Shown one piece after another: positions 56,848-64,000 of a stretch of 64,000 bases of DNA. The notes beneath the pieces were generated by a model. The model saw only the letters and a list, made by a program, of their open reading frames with translations. It searched no databases and was not told where the DNA came from. The stretch comes from a bacterium (GTDB lineage: Bacteria > Sumerlaeota > Sumerlaeia > SLMS01 > JAHLLQ01): NCBI GenBank assembly GCA_020444065.1, contig JAHLLQ010000004.1, positions 367,958 to 431,957 on the forward strand. The letters are read 5' to 3'. Made by a program: the position numbers and the translations under genes. How positions within the stretch are numbered: the first letter of the stretch is position 1; every line of letters begins with the position of its first letter.

Positions 56848-57072
56848 ATGAGGGTAAGTGCTTTGAATTCGAACGCGAAGATGCAGATCCATCTCGTCCG
56901 CGAGATGCTTGACGTTCCCGAGACACGTTCCTCCGCTCCCATTCCCGATCCCGAGTTGCGCGAGTTGGTTGACCACCTGTGGGGCATCGGCGAAGGAGCA
57001 CAATCCGGAGACGAACCGGAAGTGCTGTACGACAAGTTCCGTCCCGGCCTGTCTGCCCGCACCTGGAACTGA
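56848..57072 (+). CDS. Possible small hypothetical protein
   Basis: A 74-residue frame (MRVSALNSNAKMQIHLVREM... GIGEGAQSGDEPEVLYDKFRPG). Residue use is protein-like, with a DPELRELVDHLW helix, but the ribosome-binding site is weak and several overlapping frames exist on the other strand. Confidence 0.3.
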   Translation: MRVSALNSNAKMQIHLVREMLDVPETRSSAPIPDPELRELVDHLWGIGEGAQSGDEPEVLYDKFRPGLSARTWN

Positions 57073-57259
57073 GTTCGTCGCCCTCGGGCAAAGTTCTTCT
57101 TTCCTCTCGTGGCTCCGCGACCGCGGGTGCCATCGTTCGCACATCCTCAAATAAGTTCACGTTAAGAATTGGCACAATTGCGTTTGCGCTCGATACTCCG
57201 GCTGGGCACATTCGGCCCATCTGGTTCGACCGGAAACCCGCAGTGGACCGAGACACATA

Positions 57260-57874
57260 ATGGCCCGATCAGAAAACTCCATCGACAGCCTCCTGATGGA
57301 TGTCGAGAAGGGAACTCCGGAGCAGGCCCGTGCGGCCGCGATTACGCTCGGCTCCATGGGCGCCGGCGCCGAGGAAGCTGCCCCGGACCTGGTGGACCAT
57401 CTGGCGCTCCCGTATGGCACGGTGACCTGGGCGATTGTGGAAGCCCTGGCGGCGATCGCGTCGGCAGACGAACAGGTCGTCGACGATCTTCTGGATGGCA
57501 TTCAGGATCCAGACGAGAACATTCGATGGGGCTCTGCGCGGGCGTTGGGCCTGATGGGCAAGGCCGCCGAGGATACCGTCGAGGAACTCTACAAGCTGCT
57601 GCGCGACCCGAAGGGCGCTGTGTGCTGGGCCGCCATCCGGGCGCTCGAGCAAATCGCGGCCGAATCCGACAAAGCGCTCAAGTGCCTCATTGGGCACCTG
57701 CAGGATACGGAACACAACGAGCACATCCTCTGGGGCATCACGACGGCGCTCGGCCGGCTGGGGCCTCGCGCGAAGCCCGCGGAGGGTATCCTGACCAAGC
57801 TGGTCGACGAGGCGAATCGCAGCCTTCGCTGGGCCGCCGTCGAATCCCTGCAGCGCATCCGCCGGCCTGACTGA
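57260..57874 (+). CDS. HEAT-repeat protein
   Basis: A 204-residue protein of five to six HEAT/PBS-lyase-type repeats (ARAAAITLGSMGAGAEEAAP, IRWGSARALGLMGKAAEDTV, VCWAAIRALEQIAAESDKAL, LRWAAVESLQRIRR). These form a curved scaffold for protein binding. No catalytic residues. It precedes the YceI-family gene by 80 bases. Confidence 0.85.
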   Translation: MARSENSIDSLLMDVEKGTPEQARAAAITLGSMGAGAEEAAPDLVDHLALPYGTVTWAIVEALAAIASADEQVVDDLLDGIQDPDENIRWGSARALGLMGKAAEDTVEELYKLLRDPKGAVCWAAIRALEQIAAESDKALKCLIGHLQDTEHNEHILWGITTALGRLGPRAKPAEGILTKLVDEANRSLRWAAVESLQRIRRPD

Positions 57875-57954
57875 CTTTCTCCTCCCATTTTGATGGGTCC
57901 TGCTTTTGCTTTCTCCTGTCGTGGGAATACTATTCTGCGATGGAGAAACAATAC

Positions 57955-58572
57955 ATGAAGACAATCCGACTGCTACTCTTGCTGGGCCTCATCTTTGGCG
58001 GTCTGACGACCACTGGAAACGCACAACCGGCCGATCAGCCCGCGGCCACCGAGCCTGCGGCTTCCGAGACGTTCAACGTCGATCCGGTCCACACTTCCAT
58101 TCTGTTCCGCATCAAGCACCTCGATACCGCTTACTTCTATGGTTGGTTCGAGGATTACTCCGGTTCGATCGTTCTCGATCACGAAACGCCGGCGAACTCG
58201 TCGGTCGAGTTCGAGATCCAGGTTGCTTCGATCGAAACCCGCAACGATCAGCGCAACGCGCACCTGATGTCGCCGGATTTCTTCGATGTGGAGAAGTTCG
58301 CGACGATCACATTCAAGAGCACGAGCGTCGAAGCCGTCAGCAAGAGTGAATTCAAGGTCACCGGCGATCTGACGCTGCACGGTGTCACCAAGTCGATCAC
58401 GCTGACCATCGAGAAGACCGGCGAAGGCCTGACGCCCATGGGCTATCGCCTCGGTGGGTTGGCGGAGTTCTCGCTCAACCGCACCGATTTCGGGATGACG
58501 AACATGGTCGGCCCGGTGGGCGATCAGGTCGACGTCACCGTCAGCGTGGAAGCCATCCGCAAGTCCGACTAA
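57955..58572 (+). CDS. YceI-family periplasmic lipid-binding protein
   Basis: A 205-residue protein with a signal peptide (LLLLLGLIFGGLTTTGNAQ) and a lipocalin-like beta barrel: FNVDPVHTSILFRIKHL, DYSGSIVLD, DFFDVEKFATITFKST, VTGDLTLHGVTKSITL and FGMTNMVGPVGDQVDV are family motifs. YceI proteins bind isoprenoid-type lipids. GGAGA precedes ATG 57955; the five extra residues of the longer frame are not needed. Confidence 0.92.
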   Translation: MKTIRLLLLLGLIFGGLTTTGNAQPADQPAATEPAASETFNVDPVHTSILFRIKHLDTAYFYGWFEDYSGSIVLDHETPANSSVEFEIQVASIETRNDQRNAHLMSPDFFDVEKFATITFKSTSVEAVSKSEFKVTGDLTLHGVTKSITLTIEKTGEGLTPMGYRLGGLAEFSLNRTDFGMTNMVGPVGDQVDVTVSVEAIRKSD

Positions 58573-58577
58573 TTGCG

Positions 58578-59207
58578 TCAGATTGGTTCAACATCTGTCA
58601 CGTAGAACAGTTCACAGGCGCCGGCGCCGGTATCCGTTCGAGTTCGCGAAGAATTCCAATGGAACCCGCCGGTGCCTTTGACTTTCACCAGGTAGCCAGA
58701 CAGGCGGACCGTATCGCCGCGATCGAGTTTCATCAGCGTGCGGCGAACCACAGGATCATCCGGCGGGGGAATGATGTGCGTGTTGGCGCTGTGGATTTCT
58801 ATCTCGCGCTGGCCGACATCGACCTCGCTGTACTTGTACTCGAACATGCCCCAGCGCATGCCTTGCTTCCACTTGATGCCGGACAGATTCGGTTCAACCG
58901 TCAGCCTGCCCCAGACCAGCAGAAGATCGATAGGGGAGAGGCCGTTGTGCTCGTCGAACCAATACCGCCGGCGCGACATGACCATCGCTTCGACGGAGTA
59001 TTCATCCGTGGCCATGATGATGTAACCATCGGGCGCGGGCAGTTCCGTCGGCTGCGCCAGGGCCCGCTGGATCGGTTCCCGAAAAGGCCCGGCCTCCTCG
59101 ATGGGCCGGCCTCTCAACATCGTGCCGATCAGGACGAGAACCACCACCCCGGCAACCGCGCCGATGATTTTGGGATTCAGGAATGGGCTCTGTCCGTATT
59201 GAGACAT
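58578..59207 (-). CDS. Hypothetical membrane-anchored protein
   Basis: A 209-residue protein with one N-terminal helix (IIGAVAGVVVLVLIGTM) and an extracytoplasmic domain (YWFDEHNGLSPIDLLLVWGR, GMRWGMFEYKYSEVDVGQRE, RGDTVRLSGYLVKVKGTGGF). The C-terminal half looks like a small OB- or cystatin-type domain; no family is assigned. Convergent with YceI. Confidence 0.6.
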   Translation of the reverse strand: MSQYGQSPFLNPKIIGAVAGVVVLVLIGTMLRGRPIEEAGPFREPIQRALAQPTELPAPDGYIIMATDEYSVEAMVMSRRRYWFDEHNGLSPIDLLLVWGRLTVEPNLSGIKWKQGMRWGMFEYKYSEVDVGQREIEIHSANTHIIPPPDDPVVRRTLMKLDRGDTVRLSGYLVKVKGTGGFHWNSSRTRTDTGAGACELFYVTDVEPI

Positions 59208-59360
59208 CCATCGACCTCTGAGAAAGATACGGGCCAGGATCGGCATTCTTCAAGGGATAGCAGCCATTCTCCTTCTCAATTGACTCGCCAGTGGCCGTTT
59301 GGTCGACTGCCAAGTTGATGGATGGGATGGTAACTCGAACGCCCGCAAGTGAGGTTCCTC

Positions 59361-61745
59361 ATGGCTCCCAAGACTGTGACGCCACCGCCGGTTGCGATGG
59401 ATGATAAGACGGATTTCAACGTGGTCGGGACCAGCCCGCGCCGCATCGACGCAAACGACAAGGTCAGCGGCCAGGCGCAATATGCCGACGATCTGAAGTT
59501 CTCTGGGATGCTGCACGCAGCGATTCGGACCAGCGATATCGCCCACGGCGTGATCAAATCCGTCGACATCAGCGCCGCCGAGGCGCTGCCGGGAGTCGAA
59601 GCCGTCATGCTCGGCAAGGACATCCCCGGCGAGAACCAGATCGGCATCATCTTCCAGGACCAGCCGCTGCTCGCCGAGAACAAAGTGCGCTGGTACGGCG
59701 ACTGGATCGCGATTGTGGCCGCCCGCAGCCTCGCGATTGCGCGCGAAGCCGTGAAGTTGATCAAGGTCGAGTATGAGGAACTGGAAGGCGTTTTCTCGCC
59801 CGAGGAAGGCCTGGTCGAAGGCGCACCGAAGATCCACGAGAAGGGCAACATCCTCGAGACGATGCATGTCCGTACGGGCGAGGTCGAAAAGGGCTTCGCG
59901 GACAGCGACGTGGTTCTCGAGCGCGTCTATCGCGTCAATTACCAGGAGCACGCTTATCTGGAGACGAACGGCTGCGTTGCAGTTCCGGCGCTCTCGGACA
60001 GCATCACCATCCACGTATCCTGCCAGTGTCCGTTCTATGTTCAGAACGCCGTGCGGAAGATCATCGGCGTGCCCGCCCACAAGATTCGCGTCCTGCAGTC
60101 CGTGACCGGCGGTGCGTTTGGCGGGAAGGAAGACTATCCTTCCGAACCCGCCGCTGTGGCCGCTGCGCTGGCCTGGAAGACCGGCAAGCCCGTGAAATTG
60201 ATCTACCAGCGCGAAGAGGATGTCGCGTGGTCGTCGAAGCGGCATCGCTACACCATCTACCACAAGATGGGCGCGACGAAGGACGGCAAGCTCACCACCG
60301 TGCATTTGAAGGTGCTGTGCGATGTGGGCGCGTACGCAGGGCTCTCGACCATCGTGTCGGATCGTGCGAACATCAGTTCGATCGGCCCGTACAACGTCCC
60401 GAATATTCACGTCGATACGTACTGCGTTTACACAAACAACCTGTTCGGCGGAGCGTTCCGCGGATTCGGCGCGCCGCAAGTTGCGTTCGCACACGAGACC
60501 GCGATGGATGACCTGGCAGAGAAGTTGGGCATGGACCCTGCCGAACTGCGTCGCATCAATGCGTTCCAAAAAGGCGACAACATGGCGAGCGGCCAGCCGA
60601 TTCCCGGCCGCGTGCCCTGCCTTGAAACCATCGACAAGGCAACGGACGCGTGCGACTGGAAGAATCGCCGCGCCGCTTACGACAAGCACAATGCCGGCAA
60701 GCCGCTCGTTCGCAAGGGCCTCGGCATGTCGACGATCATCTACGGCGTGAACCTGCACGCGCGCGGCGAGTACATCAATCGCTCCGGCGCGCACATGCGG
60801 ATTTTCGAAGACGGCAGCGTTGCGATCGCGATTGGCCTGACCGAGATGGGTCAAGGCCTGCTGACGGCCGCGGTGCAGATGGCTGCCGAAGCGCTCGGCG
60901 TGACCGTCGATCGCGTGAACTGCAACCAGATCGATACGGCCCTCGTGCCGGACAGCGGCCCGACTGTCGCCAGTCGCTCCACTGTGATGAGTGGCTTCCC
61001 GCTGATTCAGGCGGCCGGCAAACTGCGCGATACACTGCTGAATCGCGCAGGCGAAGTACTTGGCCGCGATGCGAGCGAACTGGACATGCGCAAGAACCAG
61101 ATCGTCGACGCAAAGACCGGCGAAGAACTGATGACTTACGACCAGGCCGTCGGCGCGTGCTTCAAGGCGCGTGAAAACCTGACCGAAGTCGGCTGGTACG
61201 CCGTGCCGCACCAGGAATGGGATCTGCCCACCGGCCAGGGCGTCGCGTATCACAGCTTCGCGTTTGCGACACAGATCGCCGACGTCGAAGTGAACTCCGC
61301 GACCGGCCAGATCGACGTCAAGAACGTGTGGGCGGCGCACGACGTCGGCCGCGCGATCAACCCGAACATGCTGACCGGCCAGATCGAAGGCGGCGTCGTG
61401 CAAGGCATGGGTTGGGCGCTGATGGAGAACCTGATTTTGCGCAAGGGCAAGTGCATCAACCCGGGCTTCACGGACTACCTGATCCCGACCTCGTTGGACG
61501 CGCCGAAGATTCACTCGATCCTGATCGAGGACCCGACACCCGCCGGTCCGTTCGGCATTAAGGGCATCGGCGAGCCGTCGCTGATCCCGATGGCCGGTGC
61601 GATCGGCAACGCGATCTCGCACGCGGTGGGGTATCGCTTCGAAGAAGTCCCCGTCACGCCGGAAGTCGTCCTGATGGCACTCGCGGGCAAGCCAAAGAAC
61701 CCGCTGGGCTGGCAGGTTCCGGAACGGGCGGTGTTGAAGTATTGA
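59361..61745 (+). CDS. Xanthine dehydrogenase-family molybdopterin subunit
   Basis: A 794-residue molybdenum hydroxylase catalytic subunit. SPRRIDANDKVSGQAQYADD begins the family; TGGAFGGKEDYP, FGGAFRGFGAPQ and GIGEPSLIP line the molybdopterin site, the last Glu being the catalytic base in xanthine oxidases. GAGG precedes ATG 59361. The FAD-binding and [2Fe-2S] subunits are not in this window, so electron transfer must use partners encoded elsewhere. The substrate (purine, aldehyde or aromatic) is unknown. Confidence 0.9.
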   Translation: MAPKTVTPPPVAMDDKTDFNVVGTSPRRIDANDKVSGQAQYADDLKFSGMLHAAIRTSDIAHGVIKSVDISAAEALPGVEAVMLGKDIPGENQIGIIFQDQPLLAENKVRWYGDWIAIVAARSLAIAREAVKLIKVEYEELEGVFSPEEGLVEGAPKIHEKGNILETMHVRTGEVEKGFADSDVVLERVYRVNYQEHAYLETNGCVAVPALSDSITIHVSCQCPFYVQNAVRKIIGVPAHKIRVLQSVTGGAFGGKEDYPSEPAAVAAALAWKTGKPVKLIYQREEDVAWSSKRHRYTIYHKMGATKDGKLTTVHLKVLCDVGAYAGLSTIVSDRANISSIGPYNVPNIHVDTYCVYTNNLFGGAFRGFGAPQVAFAHETAMDDLAEKLGMDPAELRRINAFQKGDNMASGQPIPGRVPCLETIDKATDACDWKNRRAAYDKHNAGKPLVRKGLGMSTIIYGVNLHARGEYINRSGAHMRIFEDGSVAIAIGLTEMGQGLLTAAVQMAAEALGVTVDRVNCNQIDTALVPDSGPTVASRSTVMSGFPLIQAAGKLRDTLLNRAGEVLGRDASELDMRKNQIVDAKTGEELMTYDQAVGACFKARENLTEVGWYAVPHQEWDLPTGQGVAYHSFAFATQIADVEVNSATGQIDVKNVWAAHDVGRAINPNMLTGQIEGGVVQGMGWALMENLILRKGKCINPGFTDYLIPTSLDAPKIHSILIEDPTPAGPFGIKGIGEPSLIPMAGAIGNAISHAVGYRFEEVPVTPEVVLMALAGKPKNPLGWQVPERAVLKY

Positions 61746-61775
61746 TGAGTCGGCAGGATGCCGGCGGTCCCAGGA

Positions 61776-62228
61776 TTACTCCACGCCCTTCTTCACAACG
61801 CGTTTGCGGTGTTCGAACATGCGTTCGAGGCGGCTGCTGACGAAGAGGCTTTCGGCCATGCGACCGAACAGGCCGAGCGGGGCGCCCATTTCGATCGTGT
61901 CGGTGACACGCGTGCGATGATCATCGAGCGCGTCGAATTCGTGACGATGGACCCAGTGTTCGAACGGGCCCTTGGTCTGGCAGTCGGCAAAGGCGCGATT
62001 CTCTTCGAATTCGCAAATCACCGAATCCCATTTCACTTCGATCGGAATGCCGCGCGGGCGGAGCGAGAAGCGAATGCGCGATCCCTGGCGCAGCGGAATC
62101 TCCGCGCGCACGATGCGCATGTTGTACTCGGGCAGAGTCATGCGCGCGAGGTTCTTGAGGTCCGTGTAGAACGTGAAGACGCGTTCCACGGGTGCCTCAA
62201 CGATGATGGAGTCCTGGTACTTGTGCAT
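61776..62228 (-). CDS. SRPBCC-family (START-like) protein
   Basis: A 150-residue helix-grip protein (KYQDSIIVEAPVERVFTFYT, DLKNLARMTLPEYNMRIVRAE, HWVHRHEFDALDDHRTRVTDTI). The family binds hydrophobic ligands or acts as a cyclase/dehydratase. It follows the macrodomain gene by seven bases, and the three minus-strand genes 63617-61776 may form an operon. Confidence 0.85.
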   Translation of the reverse strand: MHKYQDSIIVEAPVERVFTFYTDLKNLARMTLPEYNMRIVRAEIPLRQGSRIRFSLRPRGIPIEVKWDSVICEFEENRAFADCQTKGPFEHWVHRHEFDALDDHRTRVTDTIEMGAPLGLFGRMAESLFVSSRLERMFEHRKRVVKKGVE

Positions 62229-62235
62229 CGCGGAC

Positions 62236-62808
62236 TCAGTTCCCCAATACGCGCCGCGCGACGCTCACCGCATCGCGCGCTTTGGATTCGCCGAATAGCA
62301 TCAGGCGGCAGGCGAATCGCTCGGGTGCGTTCTTCGAAATCAAAAAATCGCGCATCTGCGTCAGTGCGACCTCGATCGCTTCATCGAAGGGGTAGCCGTA
62401 CACGCCCGTGCTGATCGCGGCAAACGCCACGGACTTCGCGCCGAGCTCATTCGCCAGCACCAGCGAGTTTGCGTAGTTCATCTCGAGGTGCTCGCGTTCG
62501 CCCTTCTTACCATCGCGATAGATTGGGCCGGCCGTGTGGATGACGTGCTTCGCAGGCAGATTGCCCGCTGTTGTCTCGACCGCTTCGCCGCCTTGCAGCG
62601 GACCGCGATGGCTTCGGATCGCTTCGCATTCTTCCATGATCTCCGGGCCGCCGGCGCGATGAATGGCACCGTCGACGCCCCCGCCTCCGGCAAGTTGCGC
62701 ATTCGCCGCGTTGACGATGACATCCACCTTTTCCTTTGTGATGTCGCCAGCGACGATCGTGATCGAACGGCCGGGGAACTCGGGATGGTGAAAGACGATT
62801 TCTTCCAT
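62236..62808 (-). CDS. Macrodomain ADP-ribose-binding protein
   Basis: A 190-residue macrodomain of the YmdB/MacroD type that removes ADP-ribose or O-acetyl groups. AGDITKEKVDVIVNAANAQL, GGGGVDGAIHRAGG, HVIHTAGPIY and FAAISTGVYGYPFDEA contain the ADP-ribose-binding loops. GGAG precedes ATG 62808. Confidence 0.92.
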   Translation of the reverse strand: MEEIVFHHPEFPGRSITIVAGDITKEKVDVIVNAANAQLAGGGGVDGAIHRAGGPEIMEECEAIRSHRGPLQGGEAVETTAGNLPAKHVIHTAGPIYRDGKKGEREHLEMNYANSLVLANELGAKSVAFAAISTGVYGYPFDEAIEVALTQMRDFLISKNAPERFACRLMLFGESKARDAVSVARRVLGN

Positions 62809-62855
62809 GCTTCGATTCTCCAAGAAGTGAAGCCCACCGGTACGCGGCGGTGGAC

Positions 62856-63617
62856 TCAGACTTCGCGCTCCTTGCGGGCGAGTGTAATCAGCGATGTGCC
62901 AGCCGGCAGGTCAATGTGGCGAATCATCCGCGCCTCCAGGTGAAGGAGCTTGCGCAGGAACGTGTTCGCGGGCCGCGGTAACGGAATCAGGTGCGTCTTC
63001 GGGCGGCGCGCCTCGCGCACGCCGGTCGAGCGCTGCCACCAACGCTGCAGCCTTCGGAATCCAATGATGATCGGGTGAACGAAGAAGATCGCAAAACTGT
63101 ACTTCACCGGACGGAATCCGCCGCTCGCCAGGAGCTTGCGCAGTGACTTGTGCGAGTACCGCCGGAAGTGATGCAGGGCAATGTCGTGATCGCTCCAGAG
63201 TTCCTCATGCGCCGGTACTGTTGCCATCAGGTAACCACCGGGGCGCAGCACGCGGTTGAACTCACGAATCAAAAGGTCATCGCGCTCCACGTGTTCCATC
63301 ATGTCGAGTGCCAGGATCAAGTCGAGCGAACCCGTTTCGAACGGCAAATGAACGACATCCGCCAGCGCGAGGTTTTCGATGCCGCGATCGCGACAGAACT
63401 TCAGCGCCAACTGCGAGAAATCGAGACCGATTGGCTTCCACGAGGCAACCGTCTGCAACATCAGTCCCGTTCCGCACCCAACGTCGAGAACGCGCCCGGG
63501 GCGCGGCGGCTCCGGCAGGTAACGGTCAAGGACCGCCTGAATCAAACGAAGACGGCCCTGGAACCACCAGTAGCTTCCTTCCAGTTCATACATTTTTTCG
63601 TATTCTTCGGTGTTCAT
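62856..63617 (-). CDS. SAM-dependent methyltransferase (class I)
   Basis: A 253-residue protein. VLDVGCGTGLML is motif I, PIGLDFSQLALKFCR the ribose-binding acidic loop, LILALDMMEHVERDD and LRPGGYLMATVPAH motifs post-I to III. A hydrophobic patch (FAIFFVHPIIIGF) near residue 195 suggests membrane association. Such enzymes often modify quinone, glycolipid or O-antigen sugars. The start is ATG 63617. Confidence 0.85.
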   Translation of the reverse strand: MNTEEYEKMYELEGSYWWFQGRLRLIQAVLDRYLPEPPRPGRVLDVGCGTGLMLQTVASWKPIGLDFSQLALKFCRDRGIENLALADVVHLPFETGSLDLILALDMMEHVERDDLLIREFNRVLRPGGYLMATVPAHEELWSDHDIALHHFRRYSHKSLRKLLASGGFRPVKYSFAIFFVHPIIIGFRRLQRWWQRSTGVREARRPKTHLIPLPRPANTFLRKLLHLEARMIRHIDLPAGTSLITLARKEREV

Positions 63618-63776
63618 CGCGGCCCCTTGTGGGGCAAGAGTTGGGCCAAGTCGCCGGTAGGTCAAGCGGGAGTGGCAGCGAGCTTGGCACGCAGAGGGCT
63701 GGTTGATCGCTTAGGGAGTTGGGATTGACGTGGCTCGGGGGCGAGTCTTAGGCAATTCGGCGAATCACGCCTCCGC

Positions 63777-63853
63777 GCGCCCATAGCTCAGCTGGATAGA
63801 GCACAGGATTCCTAATCCTGGGGTCGCAGGTTCGAGTCCTGCTGGGCGCGCCA
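63777..63853 (+). tRNA. tRNA-Arg(CCU), CCA encoded
   Basis: Acceptor GCGCCCA pairs with TGGGCGC, the D arm is GCTC/GAGC, the anticodon arm CAGGA-TTCCTAA-TCCTG gives anticodon CCT, and the T arm is GCAGGTTCGAGTCCTGC. CCA at 63851-63853 is encoded. TTGACG at 63725-63730 may be its -35, but the -10 is weak. Confidence 0.96.
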
Positions 63854-63886
63854 CTTAAATTCAAACATATCAATAATTTACGAGGG

Positions 63887-63918
63887 ACCGCCGGGGCGCG
63901 CTTCCTCGGCGGTTTCTT
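63887..63918 (+). terminator. Terminator after tRNA-Arg
   Basis: ACCGCCG (63887-63893) pairs with CGGCGGT (63907-63913), followed by TTCTT. The stem is seven bp with an unusually long loop, so efficiency is moderate. Confidence 0.6.
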
Positions 63919-64000
63919 CATGTCCGGGCGAGATCGCAAACCTCTCGTAACCGTCCTGTGAGGCACACGCTTGGAAGTGCTTGCGCCGGTGGAGAGCGCT

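Noticed and set aside
59250..61622. 790-residue open frame on the minus strand
   Set aside because: It is the antisense of the molybdopterin subunit gene, which has complete family motifs; GC-rich coding DNA often leaves long antisense frames.
63748..63966. Frame containing SRTRTCDPRIRNPVLYPAEL
   Set aside because: Antisense translation of tRNA-Arg, a frequent false gene in databases.

Overview
The window looks like a chromosomal stretch of a GC-rich, Gram-negative-type uncultured bacterium. LPS-type glycosyltransferases, lipoproteins, secreted right-handed beta-helix proteins with a TPPGPP...MKT.DQV leader and large unrecognised envelope proteins are typical of Planctomycetota, Hydrogenedentota or Sumerlaeota-like lineages. 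The exact phylum is an inference and was not tested.

Layout. 1-1085: end of prs and rplY (L25) with a strong terminator. 1103-3906 (minus): a heptosyltransferase-like GT9 enzyme coupled to a polytopic GT39-like membrane protein. 4010-9662 (minus): an unrecognised envelope cluster made of a secreted Gly-rich protein, a tail-anchored protein, a 1072-residue lipoprotein built from about 72-residue helical repeats, a 42-residue membrane peptide and a soluble paralogue of the tail-anchored protein. 9772-13073: leuD and leuC with an unknown membrane protein gene between them. 13205-15641: VanZ-like protein and an S9 peptidase. 15824-18501: two small unknowns, then a BNR-repeat protein coupled to a MoaD/ThiS-like sulfur carrier. 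18678-20345: recN. 20426-20502: tRNA-Pro(GGG).

20477-43266 is a composite genomic island of about 22.8 kb. The last 26 bp of tRNA-Pro are repeated exactly at 43241-43266, next to a tyrosine recombinase. Its cargo is two paralogous beta-helix proteins with a GW-repeat protein, a membrane-anchored pseudokinase with a CBM48-like domain, a type I restriction-modification operon (M-S-X-R) in which X carries a HEPN-like RX4H motif, a beta-propeller secreted protein, HNH/AP2-type phage genes, a second tyrosine recombinase and a Gp37/Gp68 (DUF5131) gene. A 45-bp 3' fragment of a tRNA-Gly(CCC) inside the island marks a second, older attachment event.

43464-64000 returns to core-like genes: a GH57/DUF3536 protein; a bidirectional group 3 [NiFe]-hydrogenase operon (beta, CNMP-binding protein, gamma, small, large, maturation protease, HypA-like) preceded by two CRP-consensus palindromes; a converging feoA-feoA-feoB-Cys-rich iron-uptake operon with a paired operator-like motif; an alpha/beta-hydrolase-like protein without the usual nucleophile; HEAT-repeat, YceI and membrane proteins; a lone xanthine-dehydrogenase-type molybdopterin subunit; SRPBCC, macrodomain and methyltransferase genes; and tRNA-Arg(CCU) at the end.

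The best candidates for undescribed biology are the 72-residue-repeat lipoprotein cluster (4060-9662), the HEPN-like gene embedded in the type I R-M operon (29689-30642) and the pseudokinase-CBM48 fusion (24404-26461).
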